A stretch of DNA of 64,000 nt from Lachnospiraceae bacterium (lineage in GTDB: Bacteria; Bacillota; Clostridia; Lachnospirales; Lachnospiraceae), in the NCBI GenBank assembly GCA_022791975.1, contig JAAWAC010000044.1, positions 141,230 to 205,229 on the forward strand, read 5' to 3'. The notes under the pieces were generated by a model. The model saw only the letters and a list, made by a program, of their open reading frames with translations, was not told where the DNA came from and ran no database searches. Numbering within the stretch: position 1 is the stretch's first letter; every line of letters begins with the position of its first letter. A program made the position numbers and the translations under genes. Below are positions 43,330-51,839 of this stretch, in pieces.

Positions 43330-43362
43330 GACGGAAACAAGAAAAGGCGGGAGGGATAAGAC

Positions 43363-44679
43363 ATGGGTTTGATAAGAGCATTGCAGGCAGCAGGAGGCTC
43401 TGTGCTGGGAGATCAGTGGAAAGAGTATTTTTATTGTGATTCCATGGACGCAGATACCTTAGCTGTCAAGGGACAGAAAAAGGTGTCCGGACGCAGCTCC
43501 AACAAAAAGGGATCGGACAACATTATTACCAATGGCTCCGTAATTGCCGTCAACGAAGGCCAGTGTATGATCATTGTGGACCAGGGACGGGTGGCGGAGG
43601 TGTGCGCAGATGCGGGGGAATTCATCTATGACACCTCCACAGAGCCCAGCATTTTTTATGGAAGCCTGGGAAATGGTATTTTGGACAGCTTTCAGACTCT
43701 GGGCCGTCGGTTCAGCTTCGGAGGTGATACGGCCAAGGACCAGAGGGTTTACTTTATAAATCTGAAAGAGATTATGGGAAATAAATATGGCACTTCCAAT
43801 GCAGTGCCTTTCCGGGTGGTGGACCAGAATGTGGGGATTGACATTGATATTGCTATCCGCTGTCACGGAGAGTACTCTTATCGGATTACCGATCCCATTT
43901 TGTTTTACACAAATGTGTGTGGCAATGTGGAGGATTCCTTTGAGCGGGATCAGTTGGACAGTCAGCTGAAAGCAGAACTTTTGACAGCTTTGCAGCCAGC
44001 CTTTGCCCGGATATCTGCCATGGGTATTCGGTATAGCGCGTTGCCAGGGCATACCATGGAAATGGCGGCTGCTTTGAATGATATTCTTTCACAGAAATGG
44101 CGGGGACTGCGGGGGCTTTCCATTGTCTCCTTTGGCATCAATTCCGTGAAGGCTTCCGAGGAAGATGAGGCCATGCTAAAGGAGCTCCAGCGGACAGCCA
44201 TTTACCGGAATCCCAATATGGCGGCAGCTCAGCTGGTAGAGGCCCAGGCGGAGGCTATGAAAACGGCGGCCGGAAACAGTGCCGGAGCTATGATGGGCTT
44301 TATGGGCATGAATATGGCCTCCCAGGCCGGTGGTGCCAATGTGCAGGGACTTTTCAATATGGGTGCTCAGCAGCCGGGAGTGGGCCAGCAATCAGGATAT
44401 GGCCAGCAGCCGGGAATGGGTCAGCAATCAGGGTATGGCCAGCAGCCGAATATGCAGCAGGCTACCGGAACGCCTGCACCAGATGCTTTTGGCTGGACCT
44501 GTAGCTGTGGCACTTTTAATAAGGGAAAATTCTGTATGGAATGTGGGCAGCCTAAGCCTGCAGGGGCAAAGACCTACCGCTGTGATAAGTGCGGCTGGGA
44601 GCCGGAGGATAAAACCAAGCCTCCCAAATTCTGCCCAAATTGTGGAGACCCTTTTAATAATGAGGATATTGTGGGCTAA
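43363..44679 (+). CDS. SPFH-domain protein with C-terminal zinc ribbons
   Basis: A 438-residue protein with an SPFH (band 7)-type domain (about 45-270), a helical region (270-310), a Gly/Gln/Tyr/Met repeat region (about 335-365) and two zinc-ribbon-like blocks near the C terminus, CSCGTFNKGKFCMECG and CDKCGWEP...CPNCGDP. Related proteins are sometimes annotated virion core protein or YdjI and occur with the zinc-ribbon membrane protein encoded next. A membrane-associated scaffold is plausible. There is no obvious N-terminal membrane segment. GGAGGGATAAG precedes the ATG. Confidence 0.82.
   Translation: MGLIRALQAAGGSVLGDQWKEYFYCDSMDADTLAVKGQKKVSGRSSNKKGSDNIITNGSVIAVNEGQCMIIVDQGRVAEVCADAGEFIYDTSTEPSIFYGSLGNGILDSFQTLGRRFSFGGDTAKDQRVYFINLKEIMGNKYGTSNAVPFRVVDQNVGIDIDIAIRCHGEYSYRITDPILFYTNVCGNVEDSFERDQLDSQLKAELLTALQPAFARISAMGIRYSALPGHTMEMAAALNDILSQKWRGLRGLSIVSFGINSVKASEEDEAMLKELQRTAIYRNPNMAAAQLVEAQAEAMKTAAGNSAGAMMGFMGMNMASQAGGANVQGLFNMGAQQPGVGQQSGYGQQPGMGQQSGYGQQPNMQQATGTPAPDAFGWTCSCGTFNKGKFCMECGQPKPAGAKTYRCDKCGWEPEDKTKPPKFCPNCGDPFNNEDIVG
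44383..44454 (+). repeat. in-frame tandem repeat, 2 x 36 bp
   Basis: Two 36-bp copies (44383-44418, 44419-44454), each made of two related 18-bp halves. They encode GQQSGYGQQPGM-type units in the linker of the SPFH protein. A partial copy lies just upstream at about 44361-44382. Copy number may vary between strains. Confidence 0.8.
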
Positions 44680-44717
44680 GATATGGGAAATAGGAAGAAA
44701 AAGCAGGGATAACAGAT

Positions 44718-45836
44718 ATGAGGGATACATGGAGGGAACCTTTGGAGCAGCAAGAGCCAGAGGTGGTAAGGACAAAAGAGGAGACAGACAGGAAATGTCC
44801 GGACTGTGGGGGCACCATGGATTTCGATCCGAGAACCGGGGGCCTTTCCTGCCCCTACTGTGGGCACAAGGAGGAGATTGTCAGCCGGGAGGAGATTCGT
44901 TCAGCTAAAGAGCTGGATTTCTCTAAAGCAGAGGAGACAGGAAACTGCAACTGGGGTGTGGAAAAGAAAGTGGTTATCTGCAAGTCCTGCGGGGCGGAGT
45001 CTGTGTACGATGCCCTGGAGATCGCCAGTGAGTGTCCTTATTGTGGTTCCAACCAGGTTATGGAGGAAAAGGGCAAAAACACTTTGGCTCCTGGTGGGGT
45101 TTGTCCCTTTCGGGTTGATAAAAAGCAGGCAGGACAGCGCTTTAAAAACTGGATGAAACATAAGTGGTTTTGTCCCAGGGAGGCCAAGGAAAAGGCAAAA
45201 CTAGAGGCATTTCAGGGTATTTATCTGCCAGCCTGGACGTTTGATACCCAGACCCGCTCTAAATATCGGGCCGCCTACGGTATCCATCGTACAGTAAAAA
45301 CCAAAAATGGCAGCCAGATCAGGACAGAATGGCATCATACCAGCGGTATGTATCAGGAGTTTATTGACGACCAGCTGGTCTTTGGAAGTGATCGGTATGA
45401 CAGAGGGATTTTGAACCAGATTCAGCCCTTTGCCACAGAGCAAAATGTGGAGTATAAGCCGGAGTATGTGGCCGGCTTTGGGGCAGAGCGGTATTCTGTG
45501 GGACTTAAGGAAGCCTGGGAGCGGGCCAAGCAGCTGATCACCAATCGTCTACAGCAAAATGTAGAAGACAAGGTTCGCAGAGAGACCCAGGCAGATGAGG
45601 TAGCACAGGTGCAGCTTCAAACCAGCTTTTCCCAGGTGACCTATAAATATCTTCTCCTGCCTGTGTGGATTTCCTCCTTTACCTACCATGGAAAGGTCTA
45701 TCAGATTATGATCAACGGCCAGACAGGAAGAGTAGGTGGTCGGACCCCTGTTTCCTGGGTTAGGGTGGTCCTTGTGGTTCTGGGAGTTGTCCTGTTTATG
45801 TTGCTGGTTTATCTTCTGAATAATTATGTGTTTTAA
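44718..45836 (+). CDS. zinc-ribbon membrane protein, partner of the SPFH protein
   Basis: A 372-residue protein with two N-terminal zinc ribbons, KCPDCGGTMDFDP...CPYCGHKEE and CKSCGAESVYD...CPYCGSNQV. A central soluble region (about 120-330) with conserved aromatic residues (IYLPAWTFDTQTRSKYRAAYG) follows, and one C-terminal membrane segment (about 345-368) makes it tail-anchored. It resembles TFIIB-type zinc-ribbon proteins found beside SPFH genes. It starts 38 bases after the SPFH gene. Function unknown. Confidence 0.78.
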   Translation: MRDTWREPLEQQEPEVVRTKEETDRKCPDCGGTMDFDPRTGGLSCPYCGHKEEIVSREEIRSAKELDFSKAEETGNCNWGVEKKVVICKSCGAESVYDALEIASECPYCGSNQVMEEKGKNTLAPGGVCPFRVDKKQAGQRFKNWMKHKWFCPREAKEKAKLEAFQGIYLPAWTFDTQTRSKYRAAYGIHRTVKTKNGSQIRTEWHHTSGMYQEFIDDQLVFGSDRYDRGILNQIQPFATEQNVEYKPEYVAGFGAERYSVGLKEAWERAKQLITNRLQQNVEDKVRRETQADEVAQVQLQTSFSQVTYKYLLLPVWISSFTYHGKVYQIMINGQTGRVGGRTPVSWVRVVLVVLGVVLFMLLVYLLNNYVF

Positions 45837-45875
45837 CCCTGTTTTAGCTATCCTCCCAATTCGAAAATTTCACGC

Positions 45876-45904
45876 TTGTCAAACCTTCCAAAAAGAGGTA
45901 TACT
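45876..45904 (+). promoter_or_regulatory. sigma-A promoter of the Nudix gene
   Basis: TTGTCA (45876-45881), 17-bp spacer, TATACT (45899-45904), 42 bases before the start codon. Confidence 0.75.
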
Positions 45905-45946
45905 TTTCATAGTCTAAGGACACACCAGTATACGGGAGGATTTGCA

Positions 45947-46399
45947 ATGATTGAGGCAACCAGTTGCGGCGGTGTGGTAATATTTCGGGGGAAGATTCTG
46001 CTTTTATATAAAAATTATAAAAACAGATATGAAGGCTGGGTTCTTCCTAAAGGAACGGTGGAGCAGGGGGAGGACTTTAAGGATACGGCCATTCGGGAGG
46101 TCCGTGAGGAAACAGGAGTGGATGCAGCCATTATTAAATATATTGGGAAGAGCCAATATTCGTTTAATGTTCCTGAAGATACTGTAGAGAAGGATGTCCA
46201 TTGGTATTTGATGATGGCTGATAACTATTACAGTAAACCACAGCGTGAGGAATATTTTGTGGATTCCGGGTATTATAAATTTCATGAGGCCTATCATCTG
46301 TTAAAGTTTTCCAACGAAAAGCAGATTTTAGAGCGGGCCTACAATGAATATCTGGATTTGAAAAAGAGCAATCTTTGGGGAAACCGGAAATACTTTTAG
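45947..46399 (+). CDS. Nudix hydrolase
   Basis: A 150-residue Nudix enzyme. The Nudix box GTVEQGEDFKDTAIREVREETG (about residues 36-57) has all the metal-binding Glu residues. The N-terminal ATSCGGVVIFRGKILLLYKNY strand is typical of (di)nucleoside polyphosphate or Ap4A-type members. Substrate not determinable from the sequence. It has its own promoter, and a hairpin terminator begins at its stop codon. GGGAGGA precedes the ATG. Confidence 0.9.
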   Translation: MIEATSCGGVVIFRGKILLLYKNYKNRYEGWVLPKGTVEQGEDFKDTAIREVREETGVDAAIIKYIGKSQYSFNVPEDTVEKDVHWYLMMADNYYSKPQREEYFVDSGYYKFHEAYHLLKFSNEKQILERAYNEYLDLKKSNLWGNRKYF

Positions 46400-46430
46400 G
46401 GGCTGTTGTGTTTCGCAACAGTCCTTTTTT
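46399..46430 (+). terminator. terminator of the Nudix gene
   Basis: GGGCTGTTG (46400-46408) and CAACAGTCC (46416-46424), one G-U pair, with a 7-base loop, then TTTTTT at 46425-46430. Confidence 0.9.
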
Positions 46431-46444
46431 AAAGGAATATCGTG

Positions 46445-46792
46445 ATGAATTGGGCAGAGAATTTATATCTCAGTGATAAAACTGCGGAAAAAAAGGAAAG
46501 AATTATAAAAAAGGCCCAGCTGGGTGTGGGAATGGTGCAGGTGTATCTTATCACTCTGGCTTCCAATGAGAAAAATCTTCTGGATATTTTTCATGCCGCC
46601 CACTTAAAACAATCGGCCTTTTATCACCAGGAGCTTAATGTGGTGGGAATTGCCAAAGGCTTGGAGGATGCTCAGGAGCTGACGCTTCAAATAATCAGGG
46701 ATATTTACGAGCAGACAGGAGGCTTTGATGTCCGAAGCTATTTTGTTTTTCCGGCCGGAGAACGGAAAAGACGAAGGAAAAGGGCAAGGTAG
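46445..46792 (+). CDS. conserved hypothetical protein (115 aa)
   Basis: I recognise no domain. The product is a soluble, mixed alpha/beta protein of 115 residues with an amphipathic helix at the start, a central GMVQVYLITLASNEKNLLDIF strand-helix, and a very basic C terminus (ERKRRRKRAR) that could bind nucleic acid or membrane surfaces. ATG 46445 is used, with AAGGA 8 bases upstream; GTG at 46442 adds one residue. It is 9 bases before the DUF2953 gene and so probably belongs to the ytfI-ytfJ unit, which hints at a link to sporulation. Confidence 0.65.
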   Translation: MNWAENLYLSDKTAEKKERIIKKAQLGVGMVQVYLITLASNEKNLLDIFHAAHLKQSAFYHQELNVVGIAKGLEDAQELTLQIIRDIYEQTGGFDVRSYFVFPAGERKRRRKRAR

Positions 46793-46801
46793 GAGAAATC
46801 T

Positions 46802-47746
46802 ATGTGGCATATGATTGTCATAATCTTAAAAATCATAGGAATTGGGCTGCTGCTGATTCTAAGTCTGCTTTTATTGGCTCTTCTGGCGTTCCTGTTTGTT
46901 CCCGTGCGCTACGATATCTGGGGAAAGACCCAGGGAGACATCCAGGGAAGGCTTAAGATCACCTGGCTGCTCCATGCGGTAAGTGTCCCCATACTTTATC
47001 AAAAGGGGCAGCTAACCGTAAAGGTAAAGCTTCTGGGCATTCCGATTATGCGCATTCCCGACAGTAGGGACAAGCCTTCTGATGAGAAAGCAGATAAGGC
47101 AGAAAAGGACCAGGAAGCCAGGGCTCCAGAGGAGGAAGAGACAGCTGCTGTTGTAGAAGCGGAGAGAACAGCCAGGGAGCAAGAGCTTTCTTTACATCCG
47201 GTAGAGATTTCTCAGCAGCCAGGAAGCCAGGAAGATCCTTTTCCAGGAGATACCGGGGGAAAAAAGAGAAAGAGATTTTCTCTGGCGGATATCCTAGTTG
47301 GAATTAGGGAAAAATTAAAAAAACTTCAATATACAATCTGCCAGTTCTGTGCTAAAATAAGGGAAGGCAGACAGCAGCTTGCAAAGATCAAGGAGTTTAT
47401 TATGCTGGACTCCACCCGAGCGGCTCTTAGGCTGTGCAAGGGCCAGCTTTTTTATCTGTTGAAGAAGATAAGACCCAGAAAAATCCAGGGGTGGGTGCAT
47501 TTTGGAACTGGTGATCCGGCCCTGACAGGAGAGATTTTAGGAGGCATCAGCGCATTATACGCCATCTGGCCTTGCCGGCTTATGCTACAGCCGGATTTTC
47601 AGCATCGGGTGCTGGAAGGAGAGATCCGCATCAGGGGAAGAATGCGCATGTGTACCTTTGTGGGCATGGCGTGGCGTCTCTGGCGGGATAAGAATATAAA
47701 AGCCGTTTATAAGAAAATACGAGAAAGTGCGCGGGGGCGCAAATAA
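46802..47746 (+). CDS. DUF2953 family protein (YtfI-like)
   Basis: A 314-residue protein with one N-terminal membrane segment (about residues 5-30) followed by FVPVRYDIWGKTQGDIQGRLKITWL. The end of the domain (about 215-290) contains YLLKKIRPRKIQGWVHFGTGDPALTG, the core of DUF2953. A charged Glu/Lys/Ala-rich low-complexity linker (about 95-160) separates them. In Bacillus the relative YtfI is encoded next to YtfJ, and the same order holds here, 12 bases apart. A role in sporulation is inferred from this pairing. Confidence 0.8.
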   Translation: MWHMIVIILKIIGIGLLLILSLLLLALLAFLFVPVRYDIWGKTQGDIQGRLKITWLLHAVSVPILYQKGQLTVKVKLLGIPIMRIPDSRDKPSDEKADKAEKDQEARAPEEEETAAVVEAERTAREQELSLHPVEISQQPGSQEDPFPGDTGGKKRKRFSLADILVGIREKLKKLQYTICQFCAKIREGRQQLAKIKEFIMLDSTRAALRLCKGQLFYLLKKIRPRKIQGWVHFGTGDPALTGEILGGISALYAIWPCRLMLQPDFQHRVLEGEIRIRGRMRMCTFVGMAWRLWRDKNIKAVYKKIRESARGRK

Positions 47747-47758
47747 GGAGGTTTTTTC

Positions 47759-48154
47759 ATGAACAACAATAATTTTGAGACAACCGTGGCATCTCTGTTT
47801 AAGGGGATGGACAGCTTTGTCACCACCAAAACTGTGGTGGGAGATGCTGTTCACATTGGAGATACCATTATTCTGCCTTTGGTGGATGTATCCTTCGGTG
47901 TGGGAGCCGGGGCCTGGTCTGATGATAAGAAAAATAATGGGGGCGGAGGCTTGGGAGCCAAGATTACCCCCAGCGCTATTCTTGTGATTGCCAATGGCAC
48001 CACCAAGCTTGTCAATGTAAAAAATCAGGATACCATCACAAAGATTCTGGACATGGTTCCGGATATTGTAGACAAGGTTACAGGAAAGAAGAAAACAGAG
48101 CAGACCCCTGTGGCCGATGCGATTCAGGACGCGGTGGACACCATAGAGTCATAA
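47759..48154 (+). CDS. ytfJ: sporulation protein GerW/YtfJ family
   Basis: A 131-residue GerW/YtfJ-family protein. The pattern TVVGDAVHIGDTIILPLVDVSFGVGAG followed by a Gly-rich GGGGLGAKITPSAILVI and the V(K)NQD(T)ITKILDMVPDIVDK tail is diagnostic. Relatives are made in the forespore or spore and affect germination with L-alanine. AAGGAGG lies just before the ATG. Its 3' end overlaps by 6 bases the convergent MATE gene. Its presence is good evidence that the host sporulates. Confidence 0.92.
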   Translation: MNNNNFETTVASLFKGMDSFVTTKTVVGDAVHIGDTIILPLVDVSFGVGAGAWSDDKKNNGGGGLGAKITPSAILVIANGTTKLVNVKNQDTITKILDMVPDIVDKVTGKKKTEQTPVADAIQDAVDTIES

Positions 48155-49504
48155 CTCCTGCCCAGGGGTCTTTGGAAAGCGAAGAAGCTCCTGGCATTTT
48201 AGTCGGTAGTACAGAAGGCCGGCCAGATCCGCCAGCACCCAACCTATGGGAATCGCCATCCAGATTCCCACGACCCCTATATATGCGGAAAGCACATAGG
48301 CAAGAAGGACCCGGGTGCCCAGGGAGATAACCGTAAGAACCACAGACATGCCAGGCTTTTTCACGGCCCGGTAGAGTCCATACAAAAGGAACAGGCAGCC
48401 GATTCCCCAATAGAAGGAGCCTTCCACCCTTAGATACAGGACACCTTCCGTCAGAATTTCCGTTTCATGAGGCTGTACAAAGATCAGCAAGAGAGGCCTG
48501 GCCAGAAGAAAGACCAGCAGGGAAATTACCACACAGAACAAAACTGATACCTTTATGGCGCTGGAAATGCCCTGCCGAATGCGCTGGGGCCTGCCAGCGC
48601 CGTAATTTTGTGCAATAAAGGTGGAAAAAGCGTTTCCAAAATCCTGAACTGGCATATAGGCAAAGGAATCAATTTTGACGGCAGCGGCAAAGGCTGCCAT
48701 AACCACTGGGCCAAAGCTGTTTACCAGGCCCTGCACCATGAGAATACCAAAGTTCATCACAGACTGCTGAATGCAGGTAAGGGTGGAAAATTGGGTAATC
48801 TCCAGGAGGGTGGAAGAGTTCCAGACCATGTGTCTTTGCTGCACCCGAAACTGAGGACAGCAAAGAAGAGTGTAAAGGCAGATTCCAATTCCTGAGACAA
48901 ACTGGGAGATGACTGTAGCCATGGCTGCGCCTCCCACACCCAACTTAAGGGAAATCACAAAGTACAAATCCAGCCCAATATTTAAAAGGGCGGAAACTCC
49001 CAAAAACACCAGGGGAATCAGAGAATTTCCCACAGCACGCAGAAGGCAGGCAAAAAAGTTGTATAAAAAGGTAGCGCTGATGCCAAAGAAGATGATCCAG
49101 AGATATTCCCGCATAAGTCCATAGATCTCCTCTGGCACTCGCAGAAAGACCATAATGGGATCGATAAAGAGAAACACAGCTCCGTTGATAACCAGAGTTA
49201 TAATGGCGATGAGCACAAAGGAGACAAACAGGCTGTTTTTTAGCTGTTCCATCTGCTGTCCTCCAAACTGGATGGAGAACAGGGCCCCGCACCCCATGCA
49301 CAATCCCAGCAAAATAGAGGTTAAAAAAATCATCAGGGTGTAAGCGGAACCTACAGCGGCCAGGGCGTGACTGCCCAAAAACTTTCCCACAATCAGCGTG
49401 TCTGCAATATTATAAAATTGTTGCAGCATATTTCCTGCAATCATGGGAAGAGAGAACAGCAACATGGTTTTTAGAATCGGTCCTTTTGTTAAATCCTGGT
49501 TCAT
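48149..49504 (-). CDS. MATE family efflux transporter
   Basis: A 451-residue multidrug/metabolite exporter with twelve membrane segments. The N-terminal GPILKTMLLFSLPMIAGNMLQQFYNIADTLIVGKFLG is the classic MATE opening, and the symmetrical second half begins near FGNAFSTFIAQNYGAGRPQRI. It probably exports cationic compounds by Na+ or H+ antiport. ATG 49504 has AGGATGG upstream; ATG 49516 is the alternative. A 48-residue membrane protein is encoded upstream on the same strand. Substrate unknown. Confidence 0.9.
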   Translation of the reverse strand: MNQDLTKGPILKTMLLFSLPMIAGNMLQQFYNIADTLIVGKFLGSHALAAVGSAYTLMIFLTSILLGLCMGCGALFSIQFGGQQMEQLKNSLFVSFVLIAIITLVINGAVFLFIDPIMVFLRVPEEIYGLMREYLWIIFFGISATFLYNFFACLLRAVGNSLIPLVFLGVSALLNIGLDLYFVISLKLGVGGAAMATVISQFVSGIGICLYTLLCCPQFRVQQRHMVWNSSTLLEITQFSTLTCIQQSVMNFGILMVQGLVNSFGPVVMAAFAAAVKIDSFAYMPVQDFGNAFSTFIAQNYGAGRPQRIRQGISSAIKVSVLFCVVISLLVFLLARPLLLIFVQPHETEILTEGVLYLRVEGSFYWGIGCLFLLYGLYRAVKKPGMSVVLTVISLGTRVLLAYVLSAYIGVVGIWMAIPIGWVLADLAGLLYYRLKCQELLRFPKTPGQEL

Positions 49505-49611
49505 TTTGAACACCATCCTATGTAAAATATGGTGGGCTATGAAAAACCCTCCTTATTTTATCACACGGATTGGGGCAGGGCAACTGAAACCTACATAAGG
49601 AGTGGTTCCTG

Positions 49612-49758
49612 TCAGCAGCGAGAAAAAAGGTTATAGCCTATAAGAATAAGGAGAAAGGCTGCCAAAGCCCGGAGAAACCAACCCTCAGAGGGCATAAAAA
49701 AGGTCAGCAGGATGCCGATTCCCATCCAAAATAAAACAAAGCCAACCAGTTGCTTCAT
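49612..49758 (-). CDS. small membrane protein (48 aa)
   Basis: A short reading frame on the minus strand, MKQLVGFVLFWMGIGILL..., with a first hydrophobic segment (3-22), a turn FMPSEGWF, and a second hydrophobic segment (30-43) ending NLFSRC. AGAAGGCAGG precedes the ATG. Short proteins of this build are common in Lachnospiraceae. It lies upstream of the MATE gene in the same direction with a 107-base gap and divergent from rarA, so it may be an accessory of the transporter. Function unknown. Confidence 0.6.
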   Translation of the reverse strand: MKQLVGFVLFWMGIGILLTFFMPSEGWFLRALAAFLLILIGYNLFSRC

Positions 49759-49852
49759 GGGATCGCCTGCCTTCTTTTTTCCTTATTACAGCATATGCGT
49801 TGGAGGGAAAAAAGTTCCCTGGAATTCATATATGCAGAAAGGAGTCCCATGG

Positions 49853-51202
49853 ATGGAACAGCTTAGCTTATTTGATCAGCAGGAGACGAGAGCACCCCTG
49901 GCCAGCCGTCTGCGCCCGGAAACTCTGGAGGAGTATGTAGGACAAAGCCATTTACTGGGAAAGGGGAAAATGCTTCGTGGCCTTATGGAGAGGGATCAGA
50001 TTTCCTCCATGATTTTCTGGGGGCCGCCGGGGGTGGGAAAGACTACCCTGGCACGGATTATCGCGGGAAGTACCCGGGCGGATTTTGTGGAGTTCAGCGC
50101 GGTGACCAGCGGCATTCGGGAGATTAAGGAGGTCATGGGCCGGGCGGAGAGTAGCCGACAGATGGGACTGCGCACTCTGCTCTTTGTGGACGAGATCCAC
50201 CGGTTTAATAAGGCGCAGCAGGATGCATTTCTACCCTTTGTGGAAAAGGGCAGCATTATACTGGTGGGGGCTACCACAGAAAATCCCTCCTTTGAGATCA
50301 ATTCCGCTCTCTTGTCCCGGTGTAAGGTTTTTGTGCTGAAGGCGTTGGAGGCGGAGGAGATTGTCAGGCTGCTCCAAAATGCGCTGAAAAATCCCAGGGG
50401 ATATGGAAACCAGGCGATTGCCATGGAGGAGGAGCAGCTTATGGCGATTGCCCGGTTTGCAAACGGGGATGCCAGGACAGCGCTGAACACGTTGGAAATG
50501 GCGGTTCTCAACAGTCAGATACAGAAAAGCGGGGAAATTGCCGTGACAGATCAGGTACTCTCTGAGTGCATGAATCGCCGTTCTCTGCTCTATGATAAAA
50601 ATGGAGAGGAGCATTATAACCTGATTTCCGCCCTGCACAAATCCATGCGAAACAGCGACCCGGATGCGGCCGTGTATTGGCTGTGTCGGATGCTGGACGG
50701 AGGGGAGGACCCTCTGTATATTGCCCGCAGGCTGGTGCGGTTTGCCAGCGAGGACGTGGGAATGGCGGATTCCCAGGCCCTGGGAGTGGCTGTGGCGGTA
50801 TATCAGGCCTGCCATTTCCTGGGGATGCCGGAATGTGACGTTCACCTGACCCACGGGGTTACTTATTTGTCTATGGCACCCAAGTCCAATGCCCTTTATC
50901 AGGCTTGTGAAAGGTGTAAACAGGATGTGAGGGAGCTGCCAGCACAGCCGGTGCCATTGCAGATCCGCAATGCCCCCACTTCCCTTATGAAAGGGTTGCA
51001 CTATGGGGAGGGTTATATTTATGCTCACGACACCAAGGAGAAGCTTTCCACCATGCAATGCCTCCCAGATGCGCTGAAAGACCGCCGGTATTATGCGCCC
51101 ACGGAGGAGGGGCAGGAGGCTCAGGTGAAAAAGCGGCTGGAGGAAATCCTAGAATGGAAAAATCAGGAGGTATTATCATATGACAACGGAAATGATCATT
51201 GA
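49853..51202 (+). CDS. rarA: replication-associated recombination protein A
   Basis: A 449-residue AAA+ ATPase of the RarA/MgsA/WRNIP1 family that acts at stalled replication forks. Walker A is GPPGVGKTTLA, Walker B LLFVDEIHRFN, sensor I GATTENPSFEIN, with the arginine finger in LLSRCKVF. The C-terminal tetramerisation region begins near YNLISALHKSMRNSDPDAAVYWL. ATG 49853 follows AAAGGAG; upstream in-frame codons are not supported. Its 3' end overlaps by 23 bases the YgjV-type gene, so at least three genes (rarA, YgjV-acetyltransferase, aat) are translationally linked. Confidence 0.95.
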   Translation: MEQLSLFDQQETRAPLASRLRPETLEEYVGQSHLLGKGKMLRGLMERDQISSMIFWGPPGVGKTTLARIIAGSTRADFVEFSAVTSGIREIKEVMGRAESSRQMGLRTLLFVDEIHRFNKAQQDAFLPFVEKGSIILVGATTENPSFEINSALLSRCKVFVLKALEAEEIVRLLQNALKNPRGYGNQAIAMEEEQLMAIARFANGDARTALNTLEMAVLNSQIQKSGEIAVTDQVLSECMNRRSLLYDKNGEEHYNLISALHKSMRNSDPDAAVYWLCRMLDGGEDPLYIARRLVRFASEDVGMADSQALGVAVAVYQACHFLGMPECDVHLTHGVTYLSMAPKSNALYQACERCKQDVRELPAQPVPLQIRNAPTSLMKGLHYGEGYIYAHDTKEKLSTMQCLPDALKDRRYYAPTEEGQEAQVKKRLEEILEWKNQEVLSYDNGNDH

Positions 51203-51839
51203 ATTGGTGGGATATCTGGGCTCTCTCATTGTGCTGGTTTCCTTTTTAATGTCCTCTGTGGTGCGGTTGCGAATTGTGAACGCGGTGGGAGGGCTGATCT
51301 TTGCCATTTACGCCATAATTATTCATTCCTATCCCACAGCCCTGATGAATTTTTGCCTGATTGGTATTAATATTTACTATCTGATTCGGCTAACCCACTC
51401 TACCAGGCATTATTCTCTTTTGGAGGGAAATCTTCTGGATGCCTACCTACAGTATTTTCTTCAGTATTATAGGGAGGATATCCGGGTTTATTTTCCGGAG
51501 GCGCCTCTTCATCAACCGGAGAAACACGGAATCGACAGAGCATATCTGGTATGCTCTGACGCGGTTCCTGTGGGACTTTTGCTGGGCAAAAGTAAGGAGG
51601 AGGGGACCCTGGAGATCTGTGTGGATTACAGCACGCCTGAATACCGGGACTGCTCTGTGGGCGCCTATCTATATGATAAACTTTCGTCCCAGGGAATCCA
51701 AAGGCTTACTTTTCCCTTTGCATCTCAAAACCATGAGGGGTACTTAAAGAAGATGGGCTTTGAGAAAGAGAATGGCGTCTATACAAAGGTGCTGGAAGGA
51801 GGAAACGGAAATGCCCGTATTTCGTCTGCGAGAAAATGA
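51180..51839 (+). CDS. YgjV-type membrane domain fused to a GNAT-like domain
   Basis: A 219-residue two-domain protein. Residues 1-75 are three membrane segments of the YgjV family (VGYLGSLIVLVSFLMSSVVRLRIVNAVGGLIFAIYAIIIHSYP). Residues about 100-205 look like an acetyltransferase: ICVDYSTPEYRDCSVGAYLYDKL is the strand and pyrophosphate helix, and NHEGYLKKMGFEKENGVYTK is the terminal GNAT motif. It overlaps rarA by 23 and aat by 29 bases. The acetyl-transfer role and substrate are inference. Confidence 0.7.
   Translation: MTTEMIIELVGYLGSLIVLVSFLMSSVVRLRIVNAVGGLIFAIYAIIIHSYPTALMNFCLIGINIYYLIRLTHSTRHYSLLEGNLLDAYLQYFLQYYREDIRVYFPEAPLHQPEKHGIDRAYLVCSDAVPVGLLLGKSKEEGTLEICVDYSTPEYRDCSVGAYLYDKLSSQGIQRLTFPFASQNHEGYLKKMGFEKENGVYTKVLEGGNGNARISSARK

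Noticed and set aside
44383..44454. CRISPR-like array
   Set aside because: The repeat is a direct in-frame coding repeat without spacers.
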